From CAZTHL01 sp964613585 (GTDB lineage: Bacteria > Pseudomonadota > Alphaproteobacteria > DSM-16000 > Inquilinaceae), in assembly GCA_964613585.1 (NCBI GenBank), contig CAZTHL010000005.1, positions 24,884 to 88,883 on the forward strand: DNA of 64,000 bases, given 5' to 3'. Of this stretch, positions 51,452 through 61,039 are shown in pieces. The translations under genes were made by a program, and so were the position numbers. The notes beneath the pieces are model-generated. The model saw nothing but the letters and a program-made list of their open reading frames with translations, did no database searches and had not been told where the DNA came from. How positions within the stretch are numbered: position 1 is the stretch's first letter; each line of letters starts with the position of its first letter.

Positions 51452-54385
51452 TCAGCCACCCTGCCCGTCCGGTCGGGACGGGCCCTCCGCGAGCGCGGGG
51501 GTGGGGCGTCGGACAGGCCGGGACGATGACAACGAGGGCGGCGGCGCGGCGGTCGGACCGGGCGCGCAGTCGGGGTCGGCGATGGACGCCATGAGCCACT
51601 GCCGGGTCTGCTGCAGCTTCTGCTCGTGGGTGATCTTCAGGCCGAAAACGTCCTTGACATAGAAGACGTCCACCGCCCGCACGCCGTAGGTCGAGACCTT
51701 GGCGCTGGAGATCTGCAGGGACAGCTCGGTCAGCGCGTGGGTGACGTCGTACAGCAGGCCCGGCCGGTCGCGCCCGTTGACCTCGATGACGGTGTGCGTG
51801 TTGCTGGCGTTGTTGTCGATCAGGACCCGCGGCTGCACCTTGAAGACGCGGGTGCGGCTCGGCAGCGCGGTGCGCCGCTTCTCGAGCTCCTTGAGCGGGC
51901 TCAGCTCGCCGCTCAGGCCGCGGTCGATGATCACCGCCAGCTTGGCCAGCTTGTCCGGCGCCTCGAAGGGCCCGCCGACAAAGGCGTCCTGGACCGAGAA
52001 GACGTCGAGCGCCATGCCGTTGGTCAGGGTGAAGATCTTGGCGTCGACGATGTTGGCGCCGCACACCGCGAGGGCGCCGGCGAGGCTCGAGAACAGCCCC
52101 GGATGGTCGCCGGCGACGATGGTGATCTCCGTCACGCCGCTGGTCCAGTCGACCCGGGTGTCGATCACCAGGGAGTTGAGCTCACGCTCGGCCTGGCGCA
52201 CCAGCCGAGCGTGGCGGGCGTGGGCCTCCGCGTCGAAGGACAGCCAGTAGCCGGGATAGCCGCGGCTGAGGAAGGTGTCGATCGCGTCGGCCGGCCAGAC
52301 AACCGCCAAGGCCCGACGCACATTCTCCTGGGCGGCAAGGACCCGTCGGTCGCGGCCGGCCGAACCCTGGCTGCCCGAAATGCGGTCCATCGAGCGGTAG
52401 TACAGGTTCGCCAGCAGCGTGCCCTTCCAGGCCGTCCACCGGCCGGGCCCGACCGCGCTGATGTCGACGCAGGTGAGAACGAACAGGAGCCGCAGACGCT
52501 CGGGCGACTCGACGGTCCACACGAAGTCCTCGACCGTCTTGTCGTCCTCGATGTCGCGCTTCAGCGCGGCCCGGCTCATGACCAGGTGGTTCAGGACCAG
52601 CCACTCGGTGGTCTCGGTCTCCTCGTCGGTCAGGCCGAGGCGGGGGCCCAGATGCCGCGCGATGCGCGCCCCGATCACCGAGTGGTCGCCGCCGCGCCCC
52701 TTGGCGATGTCATGCAGGAGCACCGCCACGTAGAGGGCGCGGCGCGAGGCGACCCCCTTCATCACCTCCGCGGCGAGCGGCATGGTGTCCGACAGCTCCC
52801 CCGTCTCCAGCTTGTGGAGATGGCCGATGGCGAACAAGGTGTGCTCGTCGACCGTGTAGACGTGGTACATGTCGTACTGCATCTGCGCGACGACCCGCCC
52901 GAAGTCGGGCACGAAGCGTCCCAGTACCCCCGCCTCGTTCATGCGCCGCAAGGCCAGCTCGGGCGCCTTGTCGGAGGTGAGGATCTCCAGGAACAGGCGG
53001 TTGGCCTCGGGATCCTGGCGCAGCTTGGCGCCGACCTGGCGGAGCGATCGGGCGATCAGCCGAAGCGCGTTGGGATGGACGTCCAGCTCATGGCGCTGGG
53101 CCACGTGGAACAGGCGGATCAGGTCGACCGGGCGCTCGCGGAACCAGCTCTCCGAGGTGACGTTGAGCCGCCCGCGATCGATCTTGAAGCCGTCGAGGTA
53201 TCGCGGACCGAACGGCGGCAGCAGGCTGCGCCGCGGCTTGCGCTGGCTTTCCGCCTCCAGCGCCGCGCAGACAATGCGCGTCAGATCGCCGACGTCCTTG
53301 GCGACCAGGAAATAGTGCTTCATGAAGCGCTCGACCCGGGCGGTCGACGAGGCGCCGCTGTCCCGGTCGACATAGCCCATCCGGGTGGCGATCTCGGTCT
53401 GCACGTCGAAGGTCAGGCGCTCCTCGGCCCGCCCGGCCAGGTAGTGCAGATGGCAGCGCAGGGTGGACAGGAAGTTGGCCGCCTTGGCGAAGCGCTGCGC
53501 CTCCTCGCGGCTGAGCACCCCCTTGCCGACCAGCCCGTCGATGTCGTGGACTTGGTAGAGATACTTGGCGATCCAGAACAGGGTCTGCAGATCGCGCAGC
53601 CCGCCCTTGCCTTCCTTGACGTTCGGCTCGAGCACGTAGCGGCTGTCCCCGAGCTTCTGATGCCGATCGTCGCGCTCGGCCAGCTTGGCTTCGACGAAGG
53701 CCGGGCCGGTGCCGACGATGACCTCCCGATGCAGCCGGCGCCGCAGCTCGCGCTCGAGCTGGCGGCGGCCCCACAGGAAGCGCGTCTCCAGCAGGTTGGT
53801 GCGGATGGTCATGTCCTGCCGGGCGCCGCGCAGGCATTCCTCCACCGTCCGCACCGCGTGCCCCACCTTCAGGCCCAGGTCCCAGAGCAGGTAGAGCATG
53901 AACTCGGTGATCTCCTCGATCGTCCCGAGCGTATTCTCCGGCTTCTTCTCGGGCAGGAGAAAGAGCAGATCGATGTCCGAGAAGGGGGCGAGCTCGGCCC
54001 GGCCGTAGCCGCCGGTGGCGATGATCGCCATCTCGGGTGGCTCGGAATCGGGCTGGGCGGGAGCCAGAAGCTCGGCCGCCAGGTCGGCCAGCAGGCAGGT
54101 CAGCCGGTCGGCCAGATAGGCCTGCGCCTTCATGCATTCCGGACCGGCCGTGTTCTCCTCAAAGAAGCGGCGTCGGATCTCCCGCCGGCCGTCCTCGAGG
54201 GTCCGGCGCAGCACGGCCAGGGCCTGCCTCTGCAGCTGAGCCCCCACGCCGCCCGTCTCGAGCGCCAGGGCCTGCAGCCCCTGGCCGACGGCCCGCGTGT
54301 CGACGATGTCGGCCGCGTCGCGCGGCGGCACCAGGACCGGGGGCTCGCCGCCCGGCTCGGGGGGGCGCCGGCGCAGGTACAGCAT
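51452..54385 (-). CDS. glnD: [Protein-PII] uridylyltransferase/uridylyl-removing enzyme
   Basis: Nitrogen sensor of about 977 residues that uridylylates PII proteins when glutamine is low and removes UMP when it is high. The nucleotidyltransferase motif is IIATGGYGRAELAPFSDIDLLFLL. The HD hydrolase motif is VAVLLHDIAKGRGGDHSVIGARIA. Two ACT domains lie at the C-terminus (ITIVAGDHPGLFSSLAGALAVCGANIVDAKI and IEVNGRDRPGLLYDVTHALTELSLQI). A 45-residue Pro/Ser tail follows. I prefer the ATG at 54385, which has GGAGAAG next to it, over the ATG at 54445. Confidence 0.95.
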   Translation of the reverse strand: MLYLRRRPPEPGGEPPVLVPPRDAADIVDTRAVGQGLQALALETGGVGAQLQRQALAVLRRTLEDGRREIRRRFFEENTAGPECMKAQAYLADRLTCLLADLAAELLAPAQPDSEPPEMAIIATGGYGRAELAPFSDIDLLFLLPEKKPENTLGTIEEITEFMLYLLWDLGLKVGHAVRTVEECLRGARQDMTIRTNLLETRFLWGRRQLERELRRRLHREVIVGTGPAFVEAKLAERDDRHQKLGDSRYVLEPNVKEGKGGLRDLQTLFWIAKYLYQVHDIDGLVGKGVLSREEAQRFAKAANFLSTLRCHLHYLAGRAEERLTFDVQTEIATRMGYVDRDSGASSTARVERFMKHYFLVAKDVGDLTRIVCAALEAESQRKPRRSLLPPFGPRYLDGFKIDRGRLNVTSESWFRERPVDLIRLFHVAQRHELDVHPNALRLIARSLRQVGAKLRQDPEANRLFLEILTSDKAPELALRRMNEAGVLGRFVPDFGRVVAQMQYDMYHVYTVDEHTLFAIGHLHKLETGELSDTMPLAAEVMKGVASRRALYVAVLLHDIAKGRGGDHSVIGARIARHLGPRLGLTDEETETTEWLVLNHLVMSRAALKRDIEDDKTVEDFVWTVESPERLRLLFVLTCVDISAVGPGRWTAWKGTLLANLYYRSMDRISGSQGSAGRDRRVLAAQENVRRALAVVWPADAIDTFLSRGYPGYWLSFDAEAHARHARLVRQAERELNSLVIDTRVDWTSGVTEITIVAGDHPGLFSSLAGALAVCGANIVDAKIFTLTNGMALDVFSVQDAFVGGPFEAPDKLAKLAVIIDRGLSGELSPLKELEKRRTALPSRTRVFKVQPRVLIDNNASNTHTVIEVNGRDRPGLLYDVTHALTELSLQISSAKVSTYGVRAVDVFYVKDVFGLKITHEQKLQQTRQWLMASIADPDCAPGPTAAPPPSLSSSRPVRRPTPALAEGPSRPDGQGG

Positions 54386-54478
54386 GCTTCTCCAGGTCGG
54401 CGTTGTCGTCGGCGTCGACGTCCCGGTCTGCCGGGGTGTCAGCATGATGCGTGTCCGAAGACGGCTGCGGAGACCTGC

Positions 54479-54895
54479 CTAGAACCCTTTGTGCTTCTGA
54501 AGGAAATTCAATACGGCCAGAAGCACGTCGCGGACCTCCCGGTCGGGTGCGGACGGCCCGTTCGTCATAAGCTCCGTCCTGGGTACGCCATCGACCGCTA
54601 GCGTTCGATTAATGCGGTCCAGCTGGGCAAGCGCCTCGGCGATCTGCCCGCGCAGCTCGGCAATGTCCTGGCGCACGGAATGCAGCTCCTGCACGACGTC
54701 GTCCGGAACCGAAGGCGGCGGCAGGACGGCATCCTTCGCCATGTCGAGAACCACCCGCCACGTGCCGTTCTCGGCCTTGAAGCCTTCAAGCTTGCCACGC
54801 TGCAGCCGCTTCCGCACGGTCTCCACGGGAACGCCCAGCATGCGCGCGGCGGTGCCGATATCCGTTGTGGTGCGATTGACCTCGACCTGGCCCAT
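54479..54895 (-). CDS. Small helix-turn-helix (excisionase/MerR-like) protein with coiled coil
   Basis: A 138-residue protein. Residues 8-50 read RTTTDIGTAARMLGVPVETVRKRLQRGKLEGFKAENGTWRVVLD, the winged-helix pattern of excisionase/DNA-binding domains. Residues 65-98 form a coiled coil (VVQELHSVRQDIAELRGQIAEALAQLDRIN). The C-terminus is VRDVLLAVLNFLQKHKGF. It lies between mutS and glnD on the same strand. No phage or integrase genes adjoin, so it is more likely a chromosomal regulator than a phage excisionase. Confidence 0.75.
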   Translation of the reverse strand: MGQVEVNRTTTDIGTAARMLGVPVETVRKRLQRGKLEGFKAENGTWRVVLDMAKDAVLPPPSVPDDVVQELHSVRQDIAELRGQIAEALAQLDRINRTLAVDGVPRTELMTNGPSAPDREVRDVLLAVLNFLQKHKGF

Positions 54896-54977
54896 TCCGG
54901 ACTGCTCGACGCTTGCTGCCAGAAATTATATTGCGCGGCCGACCGGCCCCTTGTCCAGTCAAATGCGGATCGCCGCC

Positions 54978-57686
54978 TTACCCAAGATCTGGCAGCAGCT
55001 GGCGCAGTCGGTAAAGGGTTTCCAGAGCATCCCTTGGGCTCAGCTCGTCCGGATTGATCGAGGCCACCATGCGCTCGATCTCCGATCGAGCCGGGGTCAC
55101 CGTCGGCGACCTCGGCTCCGCGGTCCGCGCCATGGCGCTGAACAGCGGCAAATCCTCAAGCAGCGCGGCGGTTCGGCGTCCCTTGTCGCCCTGCTCGAGC
55201 CCGTCAAGCACGCACTGGGCGCGCTCGGTGACCGAGGCCGGCAGGCCGGCAAGCCGGGCGACATGAATGCCGTAGGAGCGATCGGCCGCGCCTGGCGCCA
55301 CCTCGTGCAGGAAGGCGATGTCCCCCTGCCATTCCTTGACCCGCATTGTATGGCAGGAGAGCGCCTCCAGCTGCCCGGACAGAGCCGTCAGCTCGTGGTA
55401 ATGGGTGGCGAACAGGGTCCGGCACCGATTGACCTCGTGGAGGTGCTCGAGACAGGCCCAGGCGATCGACAGACCATCGAAGGTCGCCGTGCCGCGGCCG
55501 ATCTCGTCGAGGATGACGAGCGACCGGTCGGTCGCCTGATTGAGGATGGCGCCGGTCTCGATCATCTCGACCATGAAGGTCGAGCGGCCGCGGGCCAGCT
55601 CGTCGGCGGCGCCGATCCGGCTGAACAGGCGATCGACCACGCCCAGCCGGGCCTTCTCGGCAGGCACGAAGCCGCCGGCCTGGGCCAACAGGGCGATCAA
55701 CGCATTCTGCCGCAGAAAGGTCGACTTGCCAGCCATGTTGGGACCGGTCAGCAGCCAAAGGCGCTGTCCGGGAGAGAGATCGCAATTGTTCGGCACGAAC
55801 GCGGCGGCCTCGCCCGCGGCGGCCTCGACGACCGGATGCCGGCCGCCGACGATGGTGAATCCGCGACCATCGTCGATCTCCGGTCGGCGGAAGCGGCGCT
55901 CCTCCGCCAGCTCCGCCTGGGCGGCGGCGACGTCGACGGCGGCCAGGGCCCGGGCGGTGGCGGCGATGGCCTCGGCGCCGTCGACGACCCGCGAGACCAG
56001 GTGATCAAGGAGGCTCAGCTCGAGGGCGAGGGCCTTCTCGCCGGCATCCGCGATGTCGCGCTCGAGCGCGGCAAGCTCGGCGGTGGTGAAGCGGACCCCG
56101 CTCGACAGGGTCTGGCGGTGGATGAAGGTCTCGGCCCGGGGCGGCGCCGCCAGCTTGTCCGCGTGCGCCGTCGTCACCTCGACGAAATAGCCGAGAACAT
56201 TGTTGTGCCGGATTTTCAGCCCGGTGATGCCGGTCTCCCGGACATACCGCTGCTGCAGGGCCGCGATCAGCCGACGCGACTCGTCCCGCAAGGTCCGGAG
56301 CTCATCAAGGCCCGGATGATAGCCCGGCAGGATGAACCCGCCGTCCCGGGCCATGGCGGGCACCTCGCCCTGGAGCGCAGCCTGCAGCTCGGCGATCAGC
56401 TCCCCGTGCCCGCCAAGCGCCGCGGCGGCATGGCAAACAAGCTCCGGCACCACGGAAAGCCGCGGCGTGGCCGGCGTGGCCGGCTCGATCGCCCCGCGCA
56501 CGTCCTCGGCCCGCAGCAGGCCATCCCGAACGGCCGATACGTCACGCGGCCCGCCACGTCCTAGGCTGATCCGGCCGAGGGCGCGCTCCAGGTCGGGGCA
56601 GCCGCGCAGCAGGGCGCGCACATCCGCCCTGAGCCGCGCCTCGTCGAGGAAGAAGGACACCGCGTCGAGCCGGCGGACGATCGCCGCCGGATCGGTCAGA
56701 GGAGCGCCGACATGCCCGGCGAGAAGCCGGGACCCGGCGCCCGTGACGGTGCGATCGAGCGTGTCCAGCAGGCTCCCCTTGCGCTCGCCGGCCAGCGTTC
56801 TCGTGAGTTCGAGATTGCGGCGGGTTGCGCCGTCGATCTCCAGCGCGCTATCCCGGGTCGAGCGGCGCGGCGGCGCCAGCCGGGGCAGCCGGCCGCGCTG
56901 CGTCATGTCGACATAGTCGATCAGCGCGCCGGCGGCGGCGATCTCGGCGCGCGAGAAGTCGCCGAACGCATCGAGAGTCCCCACCCGGTACAGATCGAGC
57001 AGACGGCGCCGGCCGGCCTCGCTGTCGAACCGGCTGTCCGGCTGCACCGTCAATCGGTCGCGCCATTCTCCGAACAGGTCGAGTAATGCCGGGGTCCGGG
57101 ACACTCTTTCGGCCGTCAGCACCTCGGTCGGCTCGAACCGGGCGAGGGCGGCGCCGAGACAGTCCGGCCGGGTCGGCTCGCACAGAAGCTGTCCCGTGGT
57201 GATGTCAGCGACGGCCAATCCCAGGCCGCTCTCCGCGGCCGGCCCGACCAGGGCCACCGCGGCCAGATAGTTGTTGGCGCGGGGCTCCAGCAGGCTGTCT
57301 TCGGTGAGCGTGCCCTGGGTCACAACGCGGGTCACCTCACGCCGCACCGGCCCCTTCGCGCCACGGCCGCGCGCCGACGGCTCCTCCACTTGGTCGCAGA
57401 TCGCGACCTTGAAGCCCCGGCGGATCAATCGGGCCAGATAGCCTTCGTAGGCGTGCACGGGAACGCCTGCCATGGGGATGTCCTGGCCGTCGTGCTGGCC
57501 GCGGCGCGTCAAGGTGATGTCGAGAGCCGCCGCGGCGGCCACGGCGTCATCGAAGAAGAGCTCGAAGAAGTCCCCCATGCGGAAGAACAGCAGGCAGTCG
57601 GGATGCGCGTCCTTGGCCTCCCGGTACTGCTGCATCATCGGGGTCAGCGAGGACTGACCGCGGCGCTCGGGCTCTGAGCTGTCCAC
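54978..57686 (-). CDS. mutS: DNA mismatch repair protein MutS
   Basis: Mismatch recognition ATPase of 902 residues. The N-terminal mismatch-reading F-x-E is in FFRMGDFFELFFDDAV (about residue 38). The connector, lever and clamp domains follow. The ABC-type ATPase has Walker A LLTGPNMAGKSTFLRQNAL, Walker B LVILDEIGRGTATFDGLSIAWA, and the helix-turn-helix dimer end. The start is GTG (57686); an ATG at MMQQYREAKDAHPD would fit the conserved N-terminus equally. The 27-residue C-terminal beta-clamp-type end is present. Confidence 0.96.
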   Translation of the reverse strand: MDSSEPERRGQSSLTPMMQQYREAKDAHPDCLLFFRMGDFFELFFDDAVAAAAALDITLTRRGQHDGQDIPMAGVPVHAYEGYLARLIRRGFKVAICDQVEEPSARGRGAKGPVRREVTRVVTQGTLTEDSLLEPRANNYLAAVALVGPAAESGLGLAVADITTGQLLCEPTRPDCLGAALARFEPTEVLTAERVSRTPALLDLFGEWRDRLTVQPDSRFDSEAGRRRLLDLYRVGTLDAFGDFSRAEIAAAGALIDYVDMTQRGRLPRLAPPRRSTRDSALEIDGATRRNLELTRTLAGERKGSLLDTLDRTVTGAGSRLLAGHVGAPLTDPAAIVRRLDAVSFFLDEARLRADVRALLRGCPDLERALGRISLGRGGPRDVSAVRDGLLRAEDVRGAIEPATPATPRLSVVPELVCHAAAALGGHGELIAELQAALQGEVPAMARDGGFILPGYHPGLDELRTLRDESRRLIAALQQRYVRETGITGLKIRHNNVLGYFVEVTTAHADKLAAPPRAETFIHRQTLSSGVRFTTAELAALERDIADAGEKALALELSLLDHLVSRVVDGAEAIAATARALAAVDVAAAQAELAEERRFRRPEIDDGRGFTIVGGRHPVVEAAAGEAAAFVPNNCDLSPGQRLWLLTGPNMAGKSTFLRQNALIALLAQAGGFVPAEKARLGVVDRLFSRIGAADELARGRSTFMVEMIETGAILNQATDRSLVILDEIGRGTATFDGLSIAWACLEHLHEVNRCRTLFATHYHELTALSGQLEALSCHTMRVKEWQGDIAFLHEVAPGAADRSYGIHVARLAGLPASVTERAQCVLDGLEQGDKGRRTAALLEDLPLFSAMARTAEPRSPTVTPARSEIERMVASINPDELSPRDALETLYRLRQLLPDLG

Positions 57687-57787
57687 GGCTGGGCTCTGAC
57701 GACGGTCCAGGCGGTACGAACGGAGCTAGGCGTGCGCGACCCGGCCGACCCGGGCCGGCACCGCGCCGAGCGGGTCCCGGCGATCGG

Positions 57788-59596
57788 TCACGGCTCGGCC
57801 CACCAGGTCTCGACGACCGCGCCGTAAAGCGGGATCACCTCGCGAACGAAGTCGAGATCGCCCCAATAGGCGAAGCGATCCACATCCGAGTAATAGAGCG
57901 GCACCACGTAATGACCTTCCAGCAAGGTGCGATCCAGGGCCCGGGCGGCTCCCACCAGCGCCGCCCGGGTGCGCGCATTGGTCAGCCTGTCGATCAGGGC
58001 ATCGACCACCGGATCCTGGACACCGGGATAGTTCCGGGTGCCCTCGGTGTCGGCGGCGGCGCTGCTCCAGTAGAACGCCTGCTCGGCGCCGGGCGACAGG
58101 GTCACGCCCCAGGAGTGGGCGATCACGTCGAAGTCGTAGGTGGCCGTGCGCTCGCGGTACTGGGCGCTGTCGACCGGCCGGATCGATGCCTCGATGCCGA
58201 GCCGTCTCAGCGAGTCCGCGTAGGCCAGGGCGATGCGCTCGCGGGACGGGCCGTTGAGGAGGATCTCGAAGCGGAATTCCCGGCCCGTTTCACCATGGGT
58301 CAGGACATTGTCTTCAACGCGCCAGCCGGCGTCCTGTAGGAGCCGCCTGGCGATCCGGAGATTGGCCCGGAAGCCGCCCGGCCGATCCGCCGACGGCGGC
58401 GCCTGGACGCGCTCGAACAGGGCCGAAGGCAGGCTCGACCGGTGCTCGCCGAGGAGCTCGAGCTCGACACCCGCGGGCGCCCCTCGCGCCGACAGCTCGG
58501 AATTCTCGAAGTAGCTGCCGATCCGACGGTACTGGCCATGCAACAGGTTCTGATTGATCCATTCGAAATGGAACGCGTGCAGCAGCGCCTCGCGAACGCG
58601 GCTGTCGCGGAACAAATCGCGTCGGGTGTTCAGGGCAAAGCCGGTCATGCCGGTCGGACGGCGCTGAGGCAGCTCGAGCCGGGTGACCCGGCCATCGGCC
58701 ACCGCCGGGAAGCCATAGCCGGTCGCCCAACGCTCGCCGCTGGTTTCCCTCCGGAGGACGAACTCCCCGGCCTTGAACGCCTCGAACTCGATGGACGCAT
58801 CCCGGAAGCAGTCGAAGCGCAGGGTCTGAAAGTTATGGTGGCCCCTGAAGGCGGGCAGATCCTGGCCCCACCAGTCCTCGACACGCTCGAACACGATGCG
58901 ACGGCCGGGATCCACCTCGGCGATGCGGTAGGGCCCCGACCCGAGCGGAGCCCGCAGCGTGGTCTGGTCGATGGCGTGATCCTCATGGTGCGCGCTGCTG
59001 AGCAGCGGCATGAGCCCCAGGACCAGCGGCGTCTCACGCTCGGCCTCCGGCGACAGCCGGAAGCGCACGCCGAGGGAGCCGACGGGCTCGATCGACTCGA
59101 TGAAGCCGTAGTTGCGCCGGAAACTCGGATGGCCGTGCTCGCGCAGCGCCTCCACCGTGAAGATGACGTCGTCCACGGTGATCGGCGAGCCGTCGTGAAA
59201 CCGGGCCCGCGGGTCGAGCCGGAAGGTCACCCACGAGCGGTCGGGCGGGGTCTCGATGCTCTCGGCAACGTAACCGTAGAGGGAGAAGGGCTCGTCCCAG
59301 GAGCGCGCCATCAGGCTGGCGAAGTGGTAGGCGCGCACCCCGGGCGCCGTTCGGCCGAGCACGATGAAGGGGTTCAACGTGTCGAATGATCCGGTGCATC
59401 CCTGGCTCAGTTCGCCGCCCTTTGGCGCTTCGGGATTGGCATAGTCGAAATGAGCGAAGTCCGGTCCGTACTTGGGCATGCCATGGGCCGCGATGCCATG
59501 ACGTGGTCCCTCCGCGCCCGTCGCGTCGGCCGCCCATCCAAGGCTTGCCAGGATCAGAGCAATGATCAGCGGGACCATCGGTGCCGGTGCCAGCAT
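57788..59596 (-). CDS. Extracellular solute-binding protein, peptide/microcin C type (YejA-like)
   Basis: SBP_bac_5 family protein of about 602 residues. A signal peptide (VPLIIALILASLGWAADATGAEG) precedes the body, which shows HFDYANPEAPKGGELSQGCTGSFDTLNPFI and SFSLYGYVAESIETPPDRSWVTFRLDPRARFHDGSPITVDDV, and the C-terminal NYPGVQDPVVDALIDRL. It is similar to YejA/oligopeptide-binding proteins that keep the anhydro-type FDTLNPF motif. No permease or ATPase genes follow in the window; mutS lies downstream, so its transporter must be elsewhere. Start chosen at the ATG beginning MLAPAPMVPLI. Confidence 0.9.
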   Translation of the reverse strand: MLAPAPMVPLIIALILASLGWAADATGAEGPRHGIAAHGMPKYGPDFAHFDYANPEAPKGGELSQGCTGSFDTLNPFIVLGRTAPGVRAYHFASLMARSWDEPFSLYGYVAESIETPPDRSWVTFRLDPRARFHDGSPITVDDVIFTVEALREHGHPSFRRNYGFIESIEPVGSLGVRFRLSPEAERETPLVLGLMPLLSSAHHEDHAIDQTTLRAPLGSGPYRIAEVDPGRRIVFERVEDWWGQDLPAFRGHHNFQTLRFDCFRDASIEFEAFKAGEFVLRRETSGERWATGYGFPAVADGRVTRLELPQRRPTGMTGFALNTRRDLFRDSRVREALLHAFHFEWINQNLLHGQYRRIGSYFENSELSARGAPAGVELELLGEHRSSLPSALFERVQAPPSADRPGGFRANLRIARRLLQDAGWRVEDNVLTHGETGREFRFEILLNGPSRERIALAYADSLRRLGIEASIRPVDSAQYRERTATYDFDVIAHSWGVTLSPGAEQAFYWSSAAADTEGTRNYPGVQDPVVDALIDRLTNARTRAALVGAARALDRTLLEGHYVVPLYYSDVDRFAYWGDLDFVREVIPLYGAVVETWWAEP

Positions 59597-59742
59597 GTCG
59601 GGCCTCAACGCGCGTGCCGGGAGCGGATGACGGAAGGAGACATGGGAACCCGGCGCCGGCAAGGCGCGGGTCGGCACGCGCCATGGCGCCCGGCCGTGCA
59701 ATTTCCTAGAGTGTCCAGAGCGAGCCCAACCCGGGAATTCCC

Positions 59743-60297
59743 ATGCTTCTGTCCAAGATATCGATTGGCGTCAATCCGCCATGGGACATCAACGCCGTGA
59801 TTGAGAACCCGTACGGCGGCGAGCCCGTCAAGTACGAGGTCGACAAGGAGTCCGGCGCCACCGTGGTCGACCGGTTCCTCCACACGGCCATGTTCTATCC
59901 CGGCAATTACGGGTTCGTGCCGCATACCCTGTCGGGCGACGGCGATCCGGTGGACATCCTCGTGGTCGGCCGTGTGGCGGTGGTGCCCGGCGCCATCCTG
60001 CGCAGCCGCCCGGTCGGCGTGCTGGTCATGGAGGACGAGGCCGGCGAGGATGAGAAGATCATCGCGGTCCCGGTGGACAAGCTCTACCCTTACTACTCGG
60101 GCGTCAACACGTACAAGGACCTGCCCGAGATCGAGCTGGATCGCATGTCCCACTTCTTCGCGCATTACAAGGATCTCGAGAAGGGCAAATGGGCCCGCAT
60201 CCTGCGATGGGGCGGGCCTGACGAGGCAGCGGCCATGATCAACAAGGGGGTCGACCGCGCCCGCTCCCAGGCGGCCGGCTCGTGGGAGGCAGGCTGA
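59743..60297 (+). CDS. ppa: Inorganic pyrophosphatase
   Basis: Family I soluble pyrophosphatase of 184 residues. The signature DGDPVDILVVG (three metal-binding Asp) lies at about residues 66-76. Also visible are PVKYEVDKESGATVVDRFLHTAMFYPGNYGFVPHT and the C-terminal HFFAHYKDLEKGKWARI. It drives biosynthetic reactions that release PPi. The macrodomain gene begins two bases after its stop. Confidence 0.96.
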   Translation: MLLSKISIGVNPPWDINAVIENPYGGEPVKYEVDKESGATVVDRFLHTAMFYPGNYGFVPHTLSGDGDPVDILVVGRVAVVPGAILRSRPVGVLVMEDEAGEDEKIIAVPVDKLYPYYSGVNTYKDLPEIELDRMSHFFAHYKDLEKGKWARILRWGGPDEAAAMINKGVDRARSQAAGSWEAG

Positions 60298-60298
60298 C

Positions 60299-60838
60299 AT
60301 GGCGGCGGCCCCCGATCCGCGCCTGGAGATCGTTGTTGGCGACATCACGGCGCTGTCCGTGGACGTCGTGGTGAACGCCGCCAATGAACGCCTGAAGCGC
60401 GGCGGCGGTGTCGACGGGGCCATTCACCGGGCGGCCGGGCCGGACCTGCAGGAGCATCTCGACACCCACCTCGCGGGATGCGCGACCGGCCACTGCGTGG
60501 CAAGCCCGGCCTTCGGCCTGTCCGCACGGCACATCGTTCACTGTGTCGGGCCGGTGTGGCACGGCGGCGGCTCCGGCGAGGAGGCGAAGCTGGCCTCGTG
60601 CTACCGCCGGGCGCTCGAGATCGCGGCCGACCTCAAGGCGCGGACGATCGCCTTTCCCGCGATCAGGACGGGCGTCTATGGCTTTCCGCCCGACTCCGCG
60701 GCGCGCATCGCCGTCGCCACCGTGCGGCAAGGCCTCGAGGACATCGATACGATTCAGAAAGTCTTCTTCGTCTGCTTCAACGAGGACGCTGCGACATCGT
60801 TTCGCCGGGTCTTCGCATCGGATCATCTGCCGTCCTGA
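60299..60838 (+). CDS. Macrodomain protein (O-acetyl-ADP-ribose deacetylase-like, YmdB type)
   Basis: A 179-residue macrodomain. The ADP-ribose pocket motifs are clear: VGDITALSVDVVVNAANERLKRGGGVDGAIHRAAG and the phosphate loop FPAIRTGVYGFPPDSAARIAV. The Asn-Ala-Ala-Asn and Asp of YmdB (VNAANERL) are present. It probably removes acetyl or ADP-ribose groups. The gene starts two bases after ppa and is translationally linked to it. Confidence 0.9.
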   Translation: MAAAPDPRLEIVVGDITALSVDVVVNAANERLKRGGGVDGAIHRAAGPDLQEHLDTHLAGCATGHCVASPAFGLSARHIVHCVGPVWHGGGSGEEAKLASCYRRALEIAADLKARTIAFPAIRTGVYGFPPDSAARIAVATVRQGLEDIDTIQKVFFVCFNEDAATSFRRVFASDHLPS

Positions 60839-61039
60839 GCGCGTTCTCCCGGCAGTCCCGTTGGCTGCGGCGGTGCTGCGCCCGACAGCCGTACGTGTCC
60901 GTCGTCCTCCCTTGGGAACAGGCACCGTCTTCCGTGGCTTGAGGCCGTCGAGCAATTCTGACGCGCGCACCGCCTTGCCAATCGGAAAGGCGCCCTGCGG
61001 GCCGCGGCGGAAGGGCTGCTTTCTTATGCGCGAGGCGCC

